Below, in pieces: positions 23,501 through 32,013 of a stretch of 64,000 bases of DNA. The DNA is taken from assembly GCF_000764305.2 (NCBI RefSeq), contig NW_025947446.1, positions 124,001-188,000 of the forward strand. The letters are read 5' to 3'. The stretch's first letter is position 1, and the number at the start of each line of letters is the position of its first letter. Under the pieces are notes generated by a model. It saw only the letters and a program-made list of their open reading frames with translations, searched no databases and was not told the origin of the DNA. Origin of the DNA: Hyalella azteca. Taxonomy: Eukaryota; Arthropoda; Malacostraca; Amphipoda; Hyalellidae. A program made the position numbers and the translations under genes.

Positions 23501-26500
23501 GTGAGGGCCGTCACGTCGACTATTTATCTCCGTTATATTATCATACGTTGCTTTGAGGAAGTCGTGATTTGAATTCGAATGTGTATTGTATTCTCTGTTT
23601 TGGATTTGCAGACAATGTGAAGTGACAGGGTACTCTTCTCGCGTCTAATACTTTGATGCTATGTTAGTAATGTTTATTATTGCTAATTAGGTCATCGTGG
23701 TTCTGGCCACGCAGGTTTTGTGTATATCATTGTGGTGCTAGTCACGCAGGTTTGATTGAAAATGTTGGTATTAAAATGCAATTAATTCCTCACGGACAAT
23801 AAAGCTGCTGTAGTATTCCACATCACAAGGGTGAAGAAATTTGTTGAACTCCGAACGTTTTTGTCAAGTATTAATTAAAATTAATGGTACATTAGAATTG
23901 AATTTTATAAATTAAAAGCAGGTATTCCTTACTAAAATCTAGAAATTAACACTTGTTCTCCAGAGCGAGAGGAGCAACTCTGACGGCAAGGCCCCCTCAG
24001 AGCCCCTCGGCTGCCCCTTGCGTAAAGGTAGGTAACCTCTTTATCTGGGGCTGTACTATCTTGCATTGTTAAGGCCCATTCACACTTGAGGCAACGCACG
24101 GGCGTCAAGCGCCTCAGCGCCCCTCTGTGCAGCGTCTACGTGCGCTTCTTGTGGGCAACGAAGCGATTGACGAGCTAGCAATTCACAGGCGCCCTGTCTC
24201 GTGCAACACAGGCGCCGCACTTAGTGGACGGCTGTCTGTGGTCTAGTGAGGTTGTTTGTATACGCTGGTCCTTCACTATGGCAACTAACGCCACACTTAT
24301 TGTTCGGACTCGCTCTCTAGTAGAAAGGCTAATTGATCTTTGTAGAGTTCAGTCAGAGGAGTATAAAAGTCGAAATGCAAAATAATCAGCTCTGGTGAAA
24401 ATAGTTGAAGTTTTAAGAAACTTTTGTGTACAAGTCAACATTGACGAGGTTCGCTAGATAATTCATACGTTGCGTTCACAATTCCATCGTGAAATGAATT
24501 TTATTGCAAATGAATCCCATTGAACATCAATTCCATCATTGTGCTTCAGGATGAGTGGCATTATAGCCACATCGTGCTTCAGGATGAGTGGCTATCACCA
24601 CGTTAGCCCTACCTATCACGTTTATTAATTTCATTATCTGAAATTAATAAATATTTTATACTCAATTATCTTGTTCCTGAATCCTAATATTTTCAAATAT
24701 TGTCAACACACAAGTTTTGTAGGGTGCTGATGTATGCATCAGAGCTGTGCGCTAAATGTTGAGCTGCACGCTAAATGTTGAGCTGCACGCTAAATGTTGA
24801 GCTGCACGCTAAATGTTGAGCTGCACGCTAAATGTAGAACTGTGCGCTAAATTAATCTCGTGGTTGCAGATGTGGTGGTGCGCAGTCATGTGTTCTGCGT
24901 GCGCGCGCTGGTGCGCCTGCTGCACCTGCCGCACTGCCTGCGCGTCCTGCGCCCCTGGGAGCTGCTCAGGCGCGCCCTTGCCAGCCTCCACCTTGCCTGG
25001 ATCAGGTACGCTCCTGGACCTGGCAGTGCTGTCCTGCTGCAGGCAGTGCTGTCTTGCTGCAGGCAGTGCTGTCCTGCTGCAGGCAGTGCTGTCCTGCTGC
25101 AGGCAGTGCTGTCCTGCTGCAGGCAGTGCTCTCCTGCTGCAGGCAATCATATTCGACACTAGCCAAGATTAAGTGGACTAATAAGTTTATTTTTTTCAGC
25201 GAGTTCTTACTCCACGAACCAAAAATTTTATTTGAAATGAGCATCCAAATATTTTCCATATATTCGTGGCGTGGACGTTCTTCAGTGAAAATGTGGAATT
25301 TTTCTTGCCGCAGATGCTGGAACTGCTCAGGTTGTCGCCAGTCTCGTGAGGAGGTGTCACAGGTGGTGACGTTGTGGTGGTGGTTGTGGTGGCAAGAGTT
25401 GAGTTCATCACAACGTGATGACAACGTTTCTCACATGCCATCGTGTAATGCCGACGCCAAGCTCGTCCTTAACCGAGCTGTGGTGTCGCACATCCTCGGC
25501 GTGGGTGAGTTCTTGGGGCGGTCTCATCCACCAATAATTGCTCAATAATATTATTAATTAAATTATGTAATATGAAAATAAATAATGATATGCAAATATG
25601 GTTACCAGAGTGCCAGTCTTGAGGAATACCTAGAAAATCTTCTGTAACTCCTCAATGTGGTTTCAAAGTCTTATTTTTCATTGGATGGTATACTGTAAAC
25701 AATTCCACACTGTTTCTCGTTACGTTTTGCACTCTGTAGTGCGATCAGTTGTCTTCCGTATTCAAGTGCGGCTCGATCAGCCACAATATTGTATCTTGGT
25801 TAATGCCTCGTACAAAATTAGCACCTGCTTCTGAGTAGCGGAGTTATCGCCTTTCCAGTGAAATAAATTTCCATCAAAAACCCATTTAGAGCCTAAAGAC
25901 GACCCTCAAAGGCTCTTAGAGAACCTCAGAAAGCCCTTGAGACAAGTGTAGTTCCCTCCCGCCAGACTCGTGCGCGGACGTGTGGGTGAGCGTCCTGAGG
26001 AACGGTCGTTGGCCGGGGCTGGCGGAGGAGCTGCAGAAGTGCTACTTCCAAGACGGGCCCTACGCGCACCGCTTCACGCAGCACCGCGCCGCGACCGCGC
26101 GCCGGTGAGGGGGAACCACGCCATTTGAGGGGGAATCACGCCATTTGAGGGGGAATCACGCCATTTGAGGGGGAACAACGCCATTTGAGGGGGAACAACG
26201 CCATTTGAGGGGGAACAGGGGAACCACGCCATTTGAGGGGGAACAACGCCATTTGAGGGGGAACCACGCCATTTGAGGGGGAACAACGCCATTTGAGGGG
26301 GAACAACGCCATTTGAGGGGGAACCACGCCATTTGAGGGGGAACCACGCCATTTGAGGGGGAACAACGCCATTTGAGGGGGAACCACGCCATTTGAGGGG
26401 GAACAACGCCATTTAAGGGGGAACAACTCCATTCGAGGGGGAACAACTCCATTCGAGGGGGAACAACTCCATTCGAGGGGGAACAACTCCATTTGAGGGG

Positions 26501-29500
26501 GAACAACTCCATTCGATTGCGAACAACTCCATTTGAGGGGGAACAACGCCATTCGAGGGCGAACAACTCCATTTGTTAGGGCATCTCCTGCTCATATCTT
26601 ATGTGATCTTTTAGTTGAAATTTCGATTATATTTTATTGTCACCTCGCTACCACGTAAGTGTGCTAGAACATTGCTTGGAAATTTATCGCTTTTTCTTGC
26701 CACGGTGGTTATTTTAGTATGGTGTTTATTTTATTTCCTGGCAGGTGGTTATTTTGTTACGCGTCAGTATTTTTATGAAATTTTCTAGCCGTTATCATGG
26801 TGACCTTCCTGCCAAAGTTGTTCAACATCACGTTTCTATTCTTTTGCATAGCACTGATTTTAGTTTCTTTATGTGCTACGTTGTTTCTCAGATATATGAA
26901 TGTAGCGAGAAATATGGTAGCTACACCACACAACCTCCTCTCCTCATCCTAAAGAATAGTAATAGTATGGAATATTTTTCTCACATCAGATGAGAAATAA
27001 GATATCAATTTATGTTACCAAGTATTTTCACGTGTTTGTAGTAATTCTTTAATAATTTCTTACTTGTTGAATTTTTTTGAATTGAAACTGCAATTATATT
27101 TTTTTTGCAGGTATATGGTCATGTACGGGCATAATGTCCCTTCCTCGGTCAAGATTCGACCGCCTATCATGGCCGACAAGCATGGACCTGAATACCCGTC
27201 TTTGCCGACTAGAGTTCTTTCTGTCAGCGATTCTACCGTGTCATTTGCTTCAACTCCTTCGTCACGGCACGTTCAGGCGCCGCAACATAATTCAGCCGCT
27301 GGTTACTCAGGAACTAAGAGAGCTGGACAAGGAATGATTGAAAATGAACGGTCTCCAACGAGGAGATCTGATGCTGGTGATGACATCGCCCGACTGTTTG
27401 CTGGCGAGCAAAGAGCCCCTAACGGCCTCTGCTCAGACAAGCGTCGCACGATGTTGGAACATAGGTTTGGAGAGGGCACGTCTGAGGCCTCATCAGGTGA
27501 ACAGTGGGCTGTCCCTGAAGCCCCAGGTCCATGCAAAATGCCTGGTAAAGCGTCATCGGTCTCAGTGAAAAAAGATAGCGAAAATAACATTACATACATG
27601 CAGCAACTTCGCGCGTCTTTAGTGTCTCCCGTTGTGTCGCGCTTTGCGCCTCTGTTAAGTGAATCTGAAGTAGAGGAAGACAGCCACTCCTGCGCAAAAG
27701 GGGACAAAAATACCAAACTAACGAAAACTAAGAAAATGACCACGAAAAAGAAGCCTGCCCCAAAGAAAGCCCCAAATAAAGCTCCAAAGAAAGGAGTCAG
27801 TGAAAATCGCAAACCGTCCGAAGTTAAAAGTGCAGCTGCCGATGAGACTGAAAGTAGTAAATCTTCTGGACGGTCGTCTACAAAAATTGCTAGGAAAGGG
27901 AAAGGAAGTCATCAGGGAGACAAAGAACCTTTGTTGAGCAAGGGTATGAGTGGTGCCACGGATCGTGTACAAGATCCAAAATGTGTGAGTGTTTCATGTT
28001 CAGATGGGCGCCGAGGGAACGAGTATACTGATATGCAGAATGATGCCGTCGCAATTGATACTCATCGCGATGGGTTGGATGAGGTGGCTTTAGATCCTGC
28101 AGATGGTTCTCCCGTATCACCGAACCCTTCTTGTGGAGCATCCCAGTCTCAGCCTATTCCTTGCGGCCAAGTTCAATTTCGGGAATTTTCTCAACACGAA
28201 GAAATAGATGATCAACCTGATGATATTTTGTCTAATATTATTGCTACTGACGTTTCGCCTGATCTTGGTCCTGACGTTCCAGATGTCGGTTGCGGGGATG
28301 AAGAAACTGCTGCCTGCTTCCAGTCCCAAGATAATCTTCAGTCTGCGAAGGGTATTTCTGTATGTGAGCCTCATGAATTTCAGTGTCCGCTTTCTCCTGA
28401 TGACATTCCTGGATCGCTTGAAATAGATGAAACGGATCTATCCATCCCGAGACTGTTCTCATCAAGACTCGATGTGTTCTCCTCTAATACATCGTCTAAA
28501 AAGAACGATAGCAGGTTAGATAACAACCGTGTTGACTCAAACGAGGGAGAAGATCCTCTAGTTGATTCGACAGACTGTTCTAAGCCTCGCAACACTAAGA
28601 AAAATCTAGTCAATGAAGGAGGAGCGGCTTCGTCTAAGTTAGCTGCGTCTGATGCGCCAAGTAACGCACGCATGCGCGATCATCGCATCCCTCAGGACTT
28701 CACTGGAAAACCAGGTTCCGGCGACCGCCTGTGTGGACCGCCATCGCCCCGCCGCAGTATCGGCGCAAGCCGCGCTCGACCACCACCTTCAACCACAACT
28801 GGAGGACGCGGGTCGGATGCTGGAGAACACAGTCGGGATCCAGTCAGGAATGCTGGGCAGAAATCTTCGATTGCATCGGTAATTGAAAATCAAGTCGGCG
28901 GTAGAACAACAAAAACTTCGGCTAAAAGCTCCCGGGGTGTAAGTTCGGATCGTATTCAATCACGGGATGAAGTTCAACAGGTTTTCAAGTCCTCATTTAA
29001 AGGCAGGAAAGATGATGACTTGATTAGCGACGGTGAAGATTTAGCTCGTTCTAATGCATCTGGGAAATTTGCATGTGGCGCGAAAAAGACGTCTGTAGAA
29101 TTGAGTTCGTCAAGCAACCTGTCGTCGAATGAGGATGATAGTTTTTCGAAGAAGCGAGAATGTTCAGCGCATGGAAATGCCTCCAAAAGATCTGAAAGAC
29201 TTCGTATGTCTTGCATTCAGACTTTGGAAAATTATATTTCTGCAAACGCAACTGAGACTCGACGCAGACGTAGTCCCATGCGAGGTGCGCAGCGCAACGA
29301 TGATCTTAAGAACTGCCGCGTCTCGCTCTCTCCTGTGCTTCCTGAAGGCCCAGCGTCCAGTCATGGACCTGGGCACATGAAGAACGAGCCTGATAAAAAT
29401 AAAGGAGGAACTACAAAACTACGTAGATTTCAAGAAGCTCCCGCTGCGAATACGGAATCGTCAATGGATGCAAAACATGATGCATCACCGGGATCTTTCT

Positions 29501-30054
29501 CTAGCTTTTCTGATCACTTAAAACGTAAGCAGCGCGATAGAGCTCAAGTAAAGGAACCTCGTTCATCCGTGGTCCCTCTGTGTGTGAGTTCATCTGAAAA
29601 CCAAACACTTATTGCAGAGAAAGAGAAACGTCAAAAAAATTGTAAAGAAAATAAAGTTGTCCTGGACTTTGAAAAGAAAGCGTTACTTCAGAGTTCCCAT
29701 GAGGCTCCTACAGTCGCGGCGGCCTCATCCAATGCTAGTCCTAACACATCTTCACTCACCAAATCTGAGTCCATTTCTAAAGCGCGCTTTACTAAACCTC
29801 ATGATAATTTGAAATTGAAGTCACATGAAGGTAAGAGAAAGCTTCCAGAAACCTCTGAACCCTTACCGTCTGCCGGTTCTGGCACGGACGGTGACTTCGA
29901 GTCGCGACCAACAAAAAAGAAGCCCAGGAAAAAAGCATCAACCGAGTCCAGGAAAGAAGCTTCAACCAACGATGGCGACGATTTGATGGAAGGCTTCGCA
30001 GACTTCGCTTTGCAGCAGTACGGCGTTGATCTCTCTGAGCATCGCAACACTTGA
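14184..30054 (+). CDS. TAF1A: TAF1A-like RNA polymerase I factor subunit with a giant C-terminal tail (13 exons)
   Basis: TAF1A is a subunit of SL1/TIF-IB, which brings TBP and RNA polymerase I to the rRNA gene promoter in the nucleolus. The exons are 14184-14541, 16090-16244, 18713-18925, 19947-20133, 20439-20533, 20795-20980, 23000-23093, 23400-23500, 23964-24027, 24870-25005, 25314-25504, 25966-26104 and 27111-30054. All 12 introns are GT-AG with matching phases, and the sum is 4863 nt (1620 residues plus stop). The best family match is residues ~243-304, with AYKGIMCYVRW against human AYKGLLQYYTW as I remember it. Further similarity is HDWDQ (~exon 2), LLEALEQQRGA (exon 6), LHLAWIR and the WWWLWW cluster (exons 10-11). 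Human TAF1A is ~450 residues; here residues 641-1620 are an added disordered tail. The start is uncertain: the first in-frame Met after the 14175 acceptor is chosen, and 14139 is possible if that acceptor is not used. Confidence 0.75.
15499..15747. repeat. Minisatellite, 33-bp unit, broken by adaptor sequence
   Basis: The unit is AATGGCATGTATGCCCCTGA plus GTGTGCATGGCAT, about six copies. Since 33 is a multiple of 3, it gives 11-residue periods on both strands. The array is interrupted at 15567-15603 by the adaptor, so its true length is unknown. Confidence 0.95.
15567..15603. other. Nextera mate-pair junction adaptor (assembly contamination)
   Basis: The sequence is TGTCTCTTATACACATCT followed directly by AGATGTGTATAAGAGACAG. 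These are two Tn5 mosaic ends head to head, exactly the junction adaptor of Nextera mate-pair libraries. It is not biological sequence. ORFs crossing it carry the tell-tale peptide runs SYTHLDVYKR and MCIRDR. Confidence 0.98.
16090..16244 (+). CDS. TAF1A: TAF1A exon 2
   Basis: The acceptor is AATACAG and the donor is GTTAGT. It encodes residues ~120-171, including CCRVLSELVRGL and FHDWDQVLALLP. The His-Asp-Trp-Asp-Gln turn resembles HQWQQ in the human N-terminal helical repeats. It ends in phase 0. Confidence 0.85.
17229..17420. repeat. Minisatellite, 40-bp unit, about 4.7 copies
   Basis: The unit is built of TGTGTGCCACATCTCTGTAG and CCCTGCACCTGAACATTTCC. The last copies differ by a few bases (CTTCTGTG). 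ORFs on the minus strand here are by-products. Confidence 0.95.
17578..17630. repeat. Perfect 20-bp inverted repeat with 13-nt loop
   Basis: ATTTTTCACTAATGTAACTA at 17578-17597 is exactly mirrored at 17611-17630. The loop is CATATATTATTTA. It could be a very short MITE, a fold-back or an RNA hairpin. Confidence 0.9.
18713..18925 (+). CDS. TAF1A: TAF1A exon 3
   Basis: The acceptor is TTTTGCTGGCAG and the donor is GTGAAC. It encodes 71 residues (172-242) beginning MAIALENCGALKG and ending LLDDIEK. The mid part (LMAQDLCNIVQHFERTR) looks helical. It is phase 0 on both sides. Compared with human TAF1A, a stretch before the AYKG motif is shorter, so a small missed exon between 18925 and 19947 is possible. 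Confidence 0.8.
18926..19946 (+). other. TAF1A intron 3
   Basis: It is AT-rich, with a degenerate ~50-bp tandem repeat at about 19738-19910 whose core is CCGATATTTACTAGCTC. No exon is recognised. Confidence 0.7.
19947..20133 (+). CDS. TAF1A: TAF1A exon 4, carries the most conserved motif
   Basis: The acceptor is GTTTCAG and the donor is GTTAAT. It encodes residues 243-304. SAYKGIMCYVRWRKQHR is the segment that led me to TAF1A, since human TAF1A has QAYKGLLQYYTWSEKK (recalled). Third-position GC is high. It ends in phase 1. Confidence 0.9.
20439..20533 (+). CDS. TAF1A: TAF1A exon 5
   Basis: The acceptor is TTTTTTGCAG and the donor is GTGAGT. It encodes ALGELTKDVPDES through FKTFKEP, an acidic helical segment. 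The phase is 1 in and 0 out. A minisatellite begins 6 nt into the following intron. Confidence 0.85.
20539..20710. repeat. Minisatellite in TAF1A intron 5, ~40-bp C-rich unit
   Basis: The unit is TTGCCCCCTGCCCTCACCCC plus ACCTCCCATGCACCCCTCAG, with shorter variants at the start. The first unit follows the donor GTGAG directly, and each later unit is preceded by CTCAG, which resembles the donor end. It continues as C-rich DNA up to the acceptor at 20794. Confidence 0.9.
20795..20980 (+). CDS. TAF1A: TAF1A exon 6
   Basis: The acceptor is CTGTCCCTCAG and the donor is GTGATA. It encodes 62 residues (337-398) rich in His, Arg, Ala and Leu: CEWLVTPLLEALEQQRGA, then LLTSYLGRHPRHAPAYRTA. It resembles the human stretch around residue 250-290 (…EVLTNY…). 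GC content is very high, in contrast with the introns. Confidence 0.9.
21003..21043 (+). repeat. Partial duplicate of TAF1A exon 6
   Basis: CCCTGCTCCATGCCCTCGCTCACTGGCCCCACCAGA repeats exon bases at about 20920-20955 with two changes. It lies ~22 nt beyond the exon's donor, has no splice sites of its own, and is followed by unrelated AT-rich DNA. Confidence 0.85.
22289..22423 (+). pseudogene. Mariner transposase fossil (N-terminal HTH region)
   Basis: The conceptual reading is DRTEENVAKIEDQIP, stop, DQR, stop, SIDELAELSQV, then QQILKEYFG. This follows the order of the mariner DNA-binding domain (R-T-x-E-N-[IV]-x-K-[IV], then I-x-E-L-A-E, then I-L-x-E-x-[LF]-G). Two in-frame stops and loss of the catalytic part show that it is dead. 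Confidence 0.6.
23000..23093 (+). CDS. TAF1A: TAF1A exon 7
   Basis: The acceptor is AATATGCAG, with a weak pyrimidine tract. The donor is CAGTGTG|GTGGGT, and GTGGTG three bases earlier keeps the same phase. It encodes RIQRLSPGDDSVLLLTQAL through DTTQC. It ends in phase 1, immediately against a minisatellite that repeats its last bases. Confidence 0.85.
23089..23330. repeat. Minisatellite spanning the 5' splice site of TAF1A intron 7, 20-bp unit
   Basis: The unit is GTGTGGTGGGTGCCCTGAGG, about 12 copies. The first copy overlaps the exon end GTGTG and the donor GTGGGT, so nearly every copy carries a possible donor. Confidence 0.95.
23400..23500 (+). CDS. TAF1A: TAF1A exon 8
   Basis: The acceptor is GTGTCCACAG and the donor is GTGAGG. 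It encodes an acidic linker, EEAFGLAGLDPEEEAVADHD, then IASASCPPDD. It ends in phase 0. Confidence 0.85.
23501..23963 (+). other. TAF1A intron 8
   Basis: No repeat or element is recognised, apart from a duplicated GTGGT...CACGCAGGTTT motif at about 23698-23753. Confidence 0.7.
23964..24027 (+). CDS. TAF1A: TAF1A exon 9 (short)
   Basis: The acceptor is TTGTTCTCCAG and the donor is GTAGGT. It is 64 nt, encoding SERSNSDGKAPSEPLGCPLR plus a Lys. It is in phase with its neighbours (0 in, 1 out), which supports it despite its size. Confidence 0.8.
24073..24510 (+). pseudogene. PIF/Harbinger-type MADF protein fossil in TAF1A intron 9
   Basis: The segment opens with GGCCCATTCACACTTGAG, which resembles a Harbinger terminal repeat and is preceded by TTA. 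A frame from ATG at 24278 reads LVERLIDLCRVQSEEYKSRN, stop, ALVKIVEVLRN, then, after another stop, IIHTLRSQFHREM. Spacing and residues fit the MADF DNA-binding domain that accompanies many PIF/Harbinger transposases. Stops at 24383 and 24455 and the lack of a right end show decay. Confidence 0.6.
24541..24593. repeat. Short tandem duplication
   Basis: GTGCTTCAGGATGAGTGGC appears twice, 33 bases apart. It has no further role that I can see. Confidence 0.8.
24741..24851. repeat. Minisatellite near the 3' end of TAF1A intron 9, 19-bp unit
   Basis: The unit is GAGCTGCACGCTAAATGTT, about six copies with small changes. The array ends 19 nt before the exon 10 acceptor and so occupies the expected branch-point region. 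Confidence 0.95.
24870..25005 (+). CDS. TAF1A: TAF1A exon 10
   Basis: The acceptor is TGGTTGCAG and the donor is GTACGC. It encodes VVVRSHVFCVRALVRLLHLP and ends ALASLHLAWIR. The Leu-Ala-Trp end matches NHLAWVQ of human TAF1A as recalled. It is GC-rich and ends in phase 2. Confidence 0.88.
25021..25145. repeat. Minisatellite at the start of TAF1A intron 10, 20-bp unit
   Basis: The unit is GGCAGTGCTGTCCTGCTGCA, about six copies, beginning 16 nt after the donor GT. Both strands stay open and produce long false frames. Confidence 0.95.
25314..25504 (+). CDS. TAF1A: TAF1A exon 11
   Basis: The acceptor is TTTTTCTTGCCGCAG and the donor is GTGAGT. It has a Trp cluster (TLWWWLWWQE, residues ~550-558) and then KLVLNRAVVSHILGVG. 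The human protein has a Trp-rich stretch followed by ACEKAFVAGLLLGKG at the same place (recalled). The phase is 2 in and 1 out. Confidence 0.85.
25505..25965 (+). other. TAF1A intron 11
   Basis: No array or element is recognised. Confidence 0.7.
25966..26104 (+). CDS. TAF1A: TAF1A exon 12
   Basis: The acceptor is CCTCCCGCCAG and the donor is CGCCG|GTGAGG. It encodes SCADVWVSVLRNGRWPGL and ends HRAATAR. It is GC-rich and ends in phase 2. A minisatellite begins at the donor. Confidence 0.88.
26100..26575. repeat. Minisatellite spanning the 5' splice site of TAF1A intron 12, 20-bp unit
   Basis: The unit is CGCCATTTGAGGGGGAACAA, about 23 copies. The exon-intron junction itself reads CGCCGGTGAGGGGGAACCA and so looks like the founder unit, with GGTGAGG changed to TTTGAGG in the copies. 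Copies beyond about 26415 vary (CTCCATTCG). Long minus-strand frames here (MALFPLKWR...) are by-products. Confidence 0.95.
26576..27110 (+). other. Remainder of TAF1A intron 12
   Basis: It is AT-rich with no recognised element and ends with the strong acceptor TTTTTTTTGCAG. Confidence 0.75.
27111..30054 (+). CDS. TAF1A: TAF1A exon 13: last 2.9 kb, disordered tail
   Basis: The uninterrupted 2944-nt exon completes the Arg codon left open by exon 12 and runs to TGA at 30052-30054. It encodes residues ~640-1620. The composition is Ser, Lys, Asp and Glu rich with no Cys/His domain pattern. Basic clusters are KKKPAPKKAPNKAPKK (~residue 850) and KKKPRKKAS (~1570), both likely nuclear or nucleolar localisation signals. 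Acidic patches lie between about 960 and 1090. The C-terminus is DDLMEGFADFALQQYGVDL, a short hydrophobic-acidic helix that might be a binding motif. No homologue is recognised for the tail. Confidence 0.85.
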
Positions 30055-30467
30055 GTCTCGCTTAGCGTTGAATTTGTCGCTCACTATTTGCCAAGTCTCA
30101 ATTTATTGCTTGAAAATTTTTTCCCAAGTTACTAGTGCCTTTGCCTGCAGGTTGACCCGACTGCTTTATAGCCGAAGACTGCAAACTTTTTTACGTTGAT
30201 TCTGCAGTTCATCAGCTCAGGTTGCCAACTGATTTTCATTTCATGTTCTAAGCTTGAAGTCATTTTTACTTCTTAATTTTGATGTTATTTCGTTACTTAT
30301 CGAAGATATTTTTGCAATGGAATGGTGTGCTGAAGATCAATTGAATAAGAATTTAGTGAGCTGTATTATTTTAACAGAATTACATACTTCTGTTGTTGCA
30401 AATTTCGCTTATTAATTTTTCTACGAATTGCCGAAATGTAATTTTTTGTTTGTTTAGGATCGTCCAC

Positions 30468-30473
30468 AATAAA
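30468..30473 (+). terminator. Poly(A) signal of TAF1A
   Basis: AATAAA 414 nt after the stop codon. Another signal lies at 30681-30690 (AATAAATAAA). Which one is used cannot be told. Confidence 0.6.
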
Positions 30474-31004
30474 GGAACAGTATAATTCTTTTACTACATT
30501 TTAGTAATATTCCTAACTTTTTCACTATTGTCGTGAATTTTTCCCCATCTTCTGATGAGATTTATTGTTTTTTTCTCAGTTTTATGAATTGATTTGTGAA
30601 GAAAGGTTGGTTGATATAAAAATATATCAACACATTTTTTTACCGACCTTACAGGTTTTTGAAATTGCATCTGATGGCTAAATAAATAAAGGTGATCGAG
30701 TTCCATGTTATGTTTATCCTGCTTGAAACGTGCAGCATTAGGCGCTACACGAACCGTAACGTTCGTAGTACTGTGAAAAATCGGTACAAAAGATTCTTAA
30801 CATTCATTCATTCATTAGATAATTTTACTGACTACGTTGGCGTTACGAAAAATTTCTCCGCCTTGACATTTTGCAGCCGAACAAAATTATCGCGCAGTGA
30901 GTCAATGAGTTCGTAAATATCGCCGTAGCCTGACCTGCTGACTCACTACCCCTAAGCCATTCTAGTCATTGCCATCGCCGTCGCATTGCGAGATTTGTGA
31001 TGGT

Positions 31005-31195
31005 CCATAGTTACATACCAGAGATTTTTTAGAATCAGTTCATTTCTAATTTCTTCGTTTATCAAAGTTAAACCAAAGTCTTATTTATGATAATACTGGT
31101 ATCTATGATACTTTCCTGGTCTACTGATAGGACTCAAAAAATGAACTTGAGGGAGAGTTAAGAGCTCTCTGCACTGCCACCACATGTCACTATGG
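31005..31195 (+). mobile_element. MITE copy 3
   Basis: The ends CCATAGTTAC and GTCACTATGG face each other. The body matches 9012-9194, including TTTTTTAGAATCAGTTCATT and ATGAACTTGAGGGAGAG. Confidence 0.8.
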
Positions 31196-31900
31196 TTTTG
31201 TCCATTAGCTAAGAAGAAGGGTTTAGATTGATGACAGCGTGAGGGTCGCCCTCTACGTAGTCGACGAGGCGGAGTTCTGACTGGTGACTCGTACGGGAAA
31301 GAATTTCATTGTCAGTAGCTGAATGACTCACGTGAGAAACAAACGAGGTTCACTTAATATTTAATGCTTTATCTGAGATCGGATGACTTGAGTAAGAGAT
31401 CATATAGCAGGAATACTGGAGCGACCCTACTACGAAACTGCCTCTGCTTGAAGCAATTTAGATGGAGAGTTCGTATTAATATAAATCCGTCAATAACATA
31501 TAATCGCTTCTTAAGTAAACAATTGATTATCATAATTTAGACATAGCAGTAACGAGGAGCTGCTGAATTCTGCAGCTAAGTGCAAGATGCTGCACGGTCG
31601 ATGTCTTGGTGAACGGACCACTGTAACCATCGATTGAAGGAACAATAATAAGTAATAACTAAGAACAACAATTTAAATTTTCTGTAGCGAGGTTACGTGA
31701 GATTAAGCTGAGTTATATTTAGCCCCTGCTGAGAGGTGGGGTCTAAAAACAGCCCTGCAGTGGCGCTCCCTGCGGCTATTTTTGAGGCAGCGAAAGTTCT
31801 CACCCGGGACAGTGGAGAGACGCTCCCACGCTCTGCTGCAACTGCTCCGCTCTCCAGTGAACAAAAAATATAACTCAGTACTCACTGCAGTGAGTGACAG
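31196..31900. other. Stretch with no gene seen
   Basis: Nothing recognised. A short palindrome, TCACTGCAGTGAGTGA, sits at about 31881-31896. Confidence 0.55.
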
Positions 31901-31902
31901 AG

Positions 31903-32013
31903 AGCGCATTTTCTCGTCGACGAAAACTTGAGGTCACGGACGGACGGACAAACAGACAGACGGACATGGCGAGCACAATAGTGCATTTTTTCCATAAATG
32001 AGAAAATGCGCTA
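31903..32013. mobile_element. Short fold-back element with GGACGGACGG core
   Basis: AGCGCATTTTCTC at the left is mirrored by GAGAAAATGCGCT at the right, 111 bases overall. The core has the GACGGACGGACAAACAGACA run seen in many dispersed non-coding animal repeats. It is probably a MITE. Confidence 0.65.

Noticed and set aside
26074..26595. Four overlapping minus-strand ORFs (MALFPLKWR..., up to 138 codons)
   Set aside because: They are translations of the 20-bp array; three units give a 20-residue period in any frame without a stop.
27303..28673. Several minus-strand ORFs of 80-169 codons
   Set aside because: Antisense shadows of the long TAF1A exon 13; only the plus frame is spliced in phase and uninterrupted.
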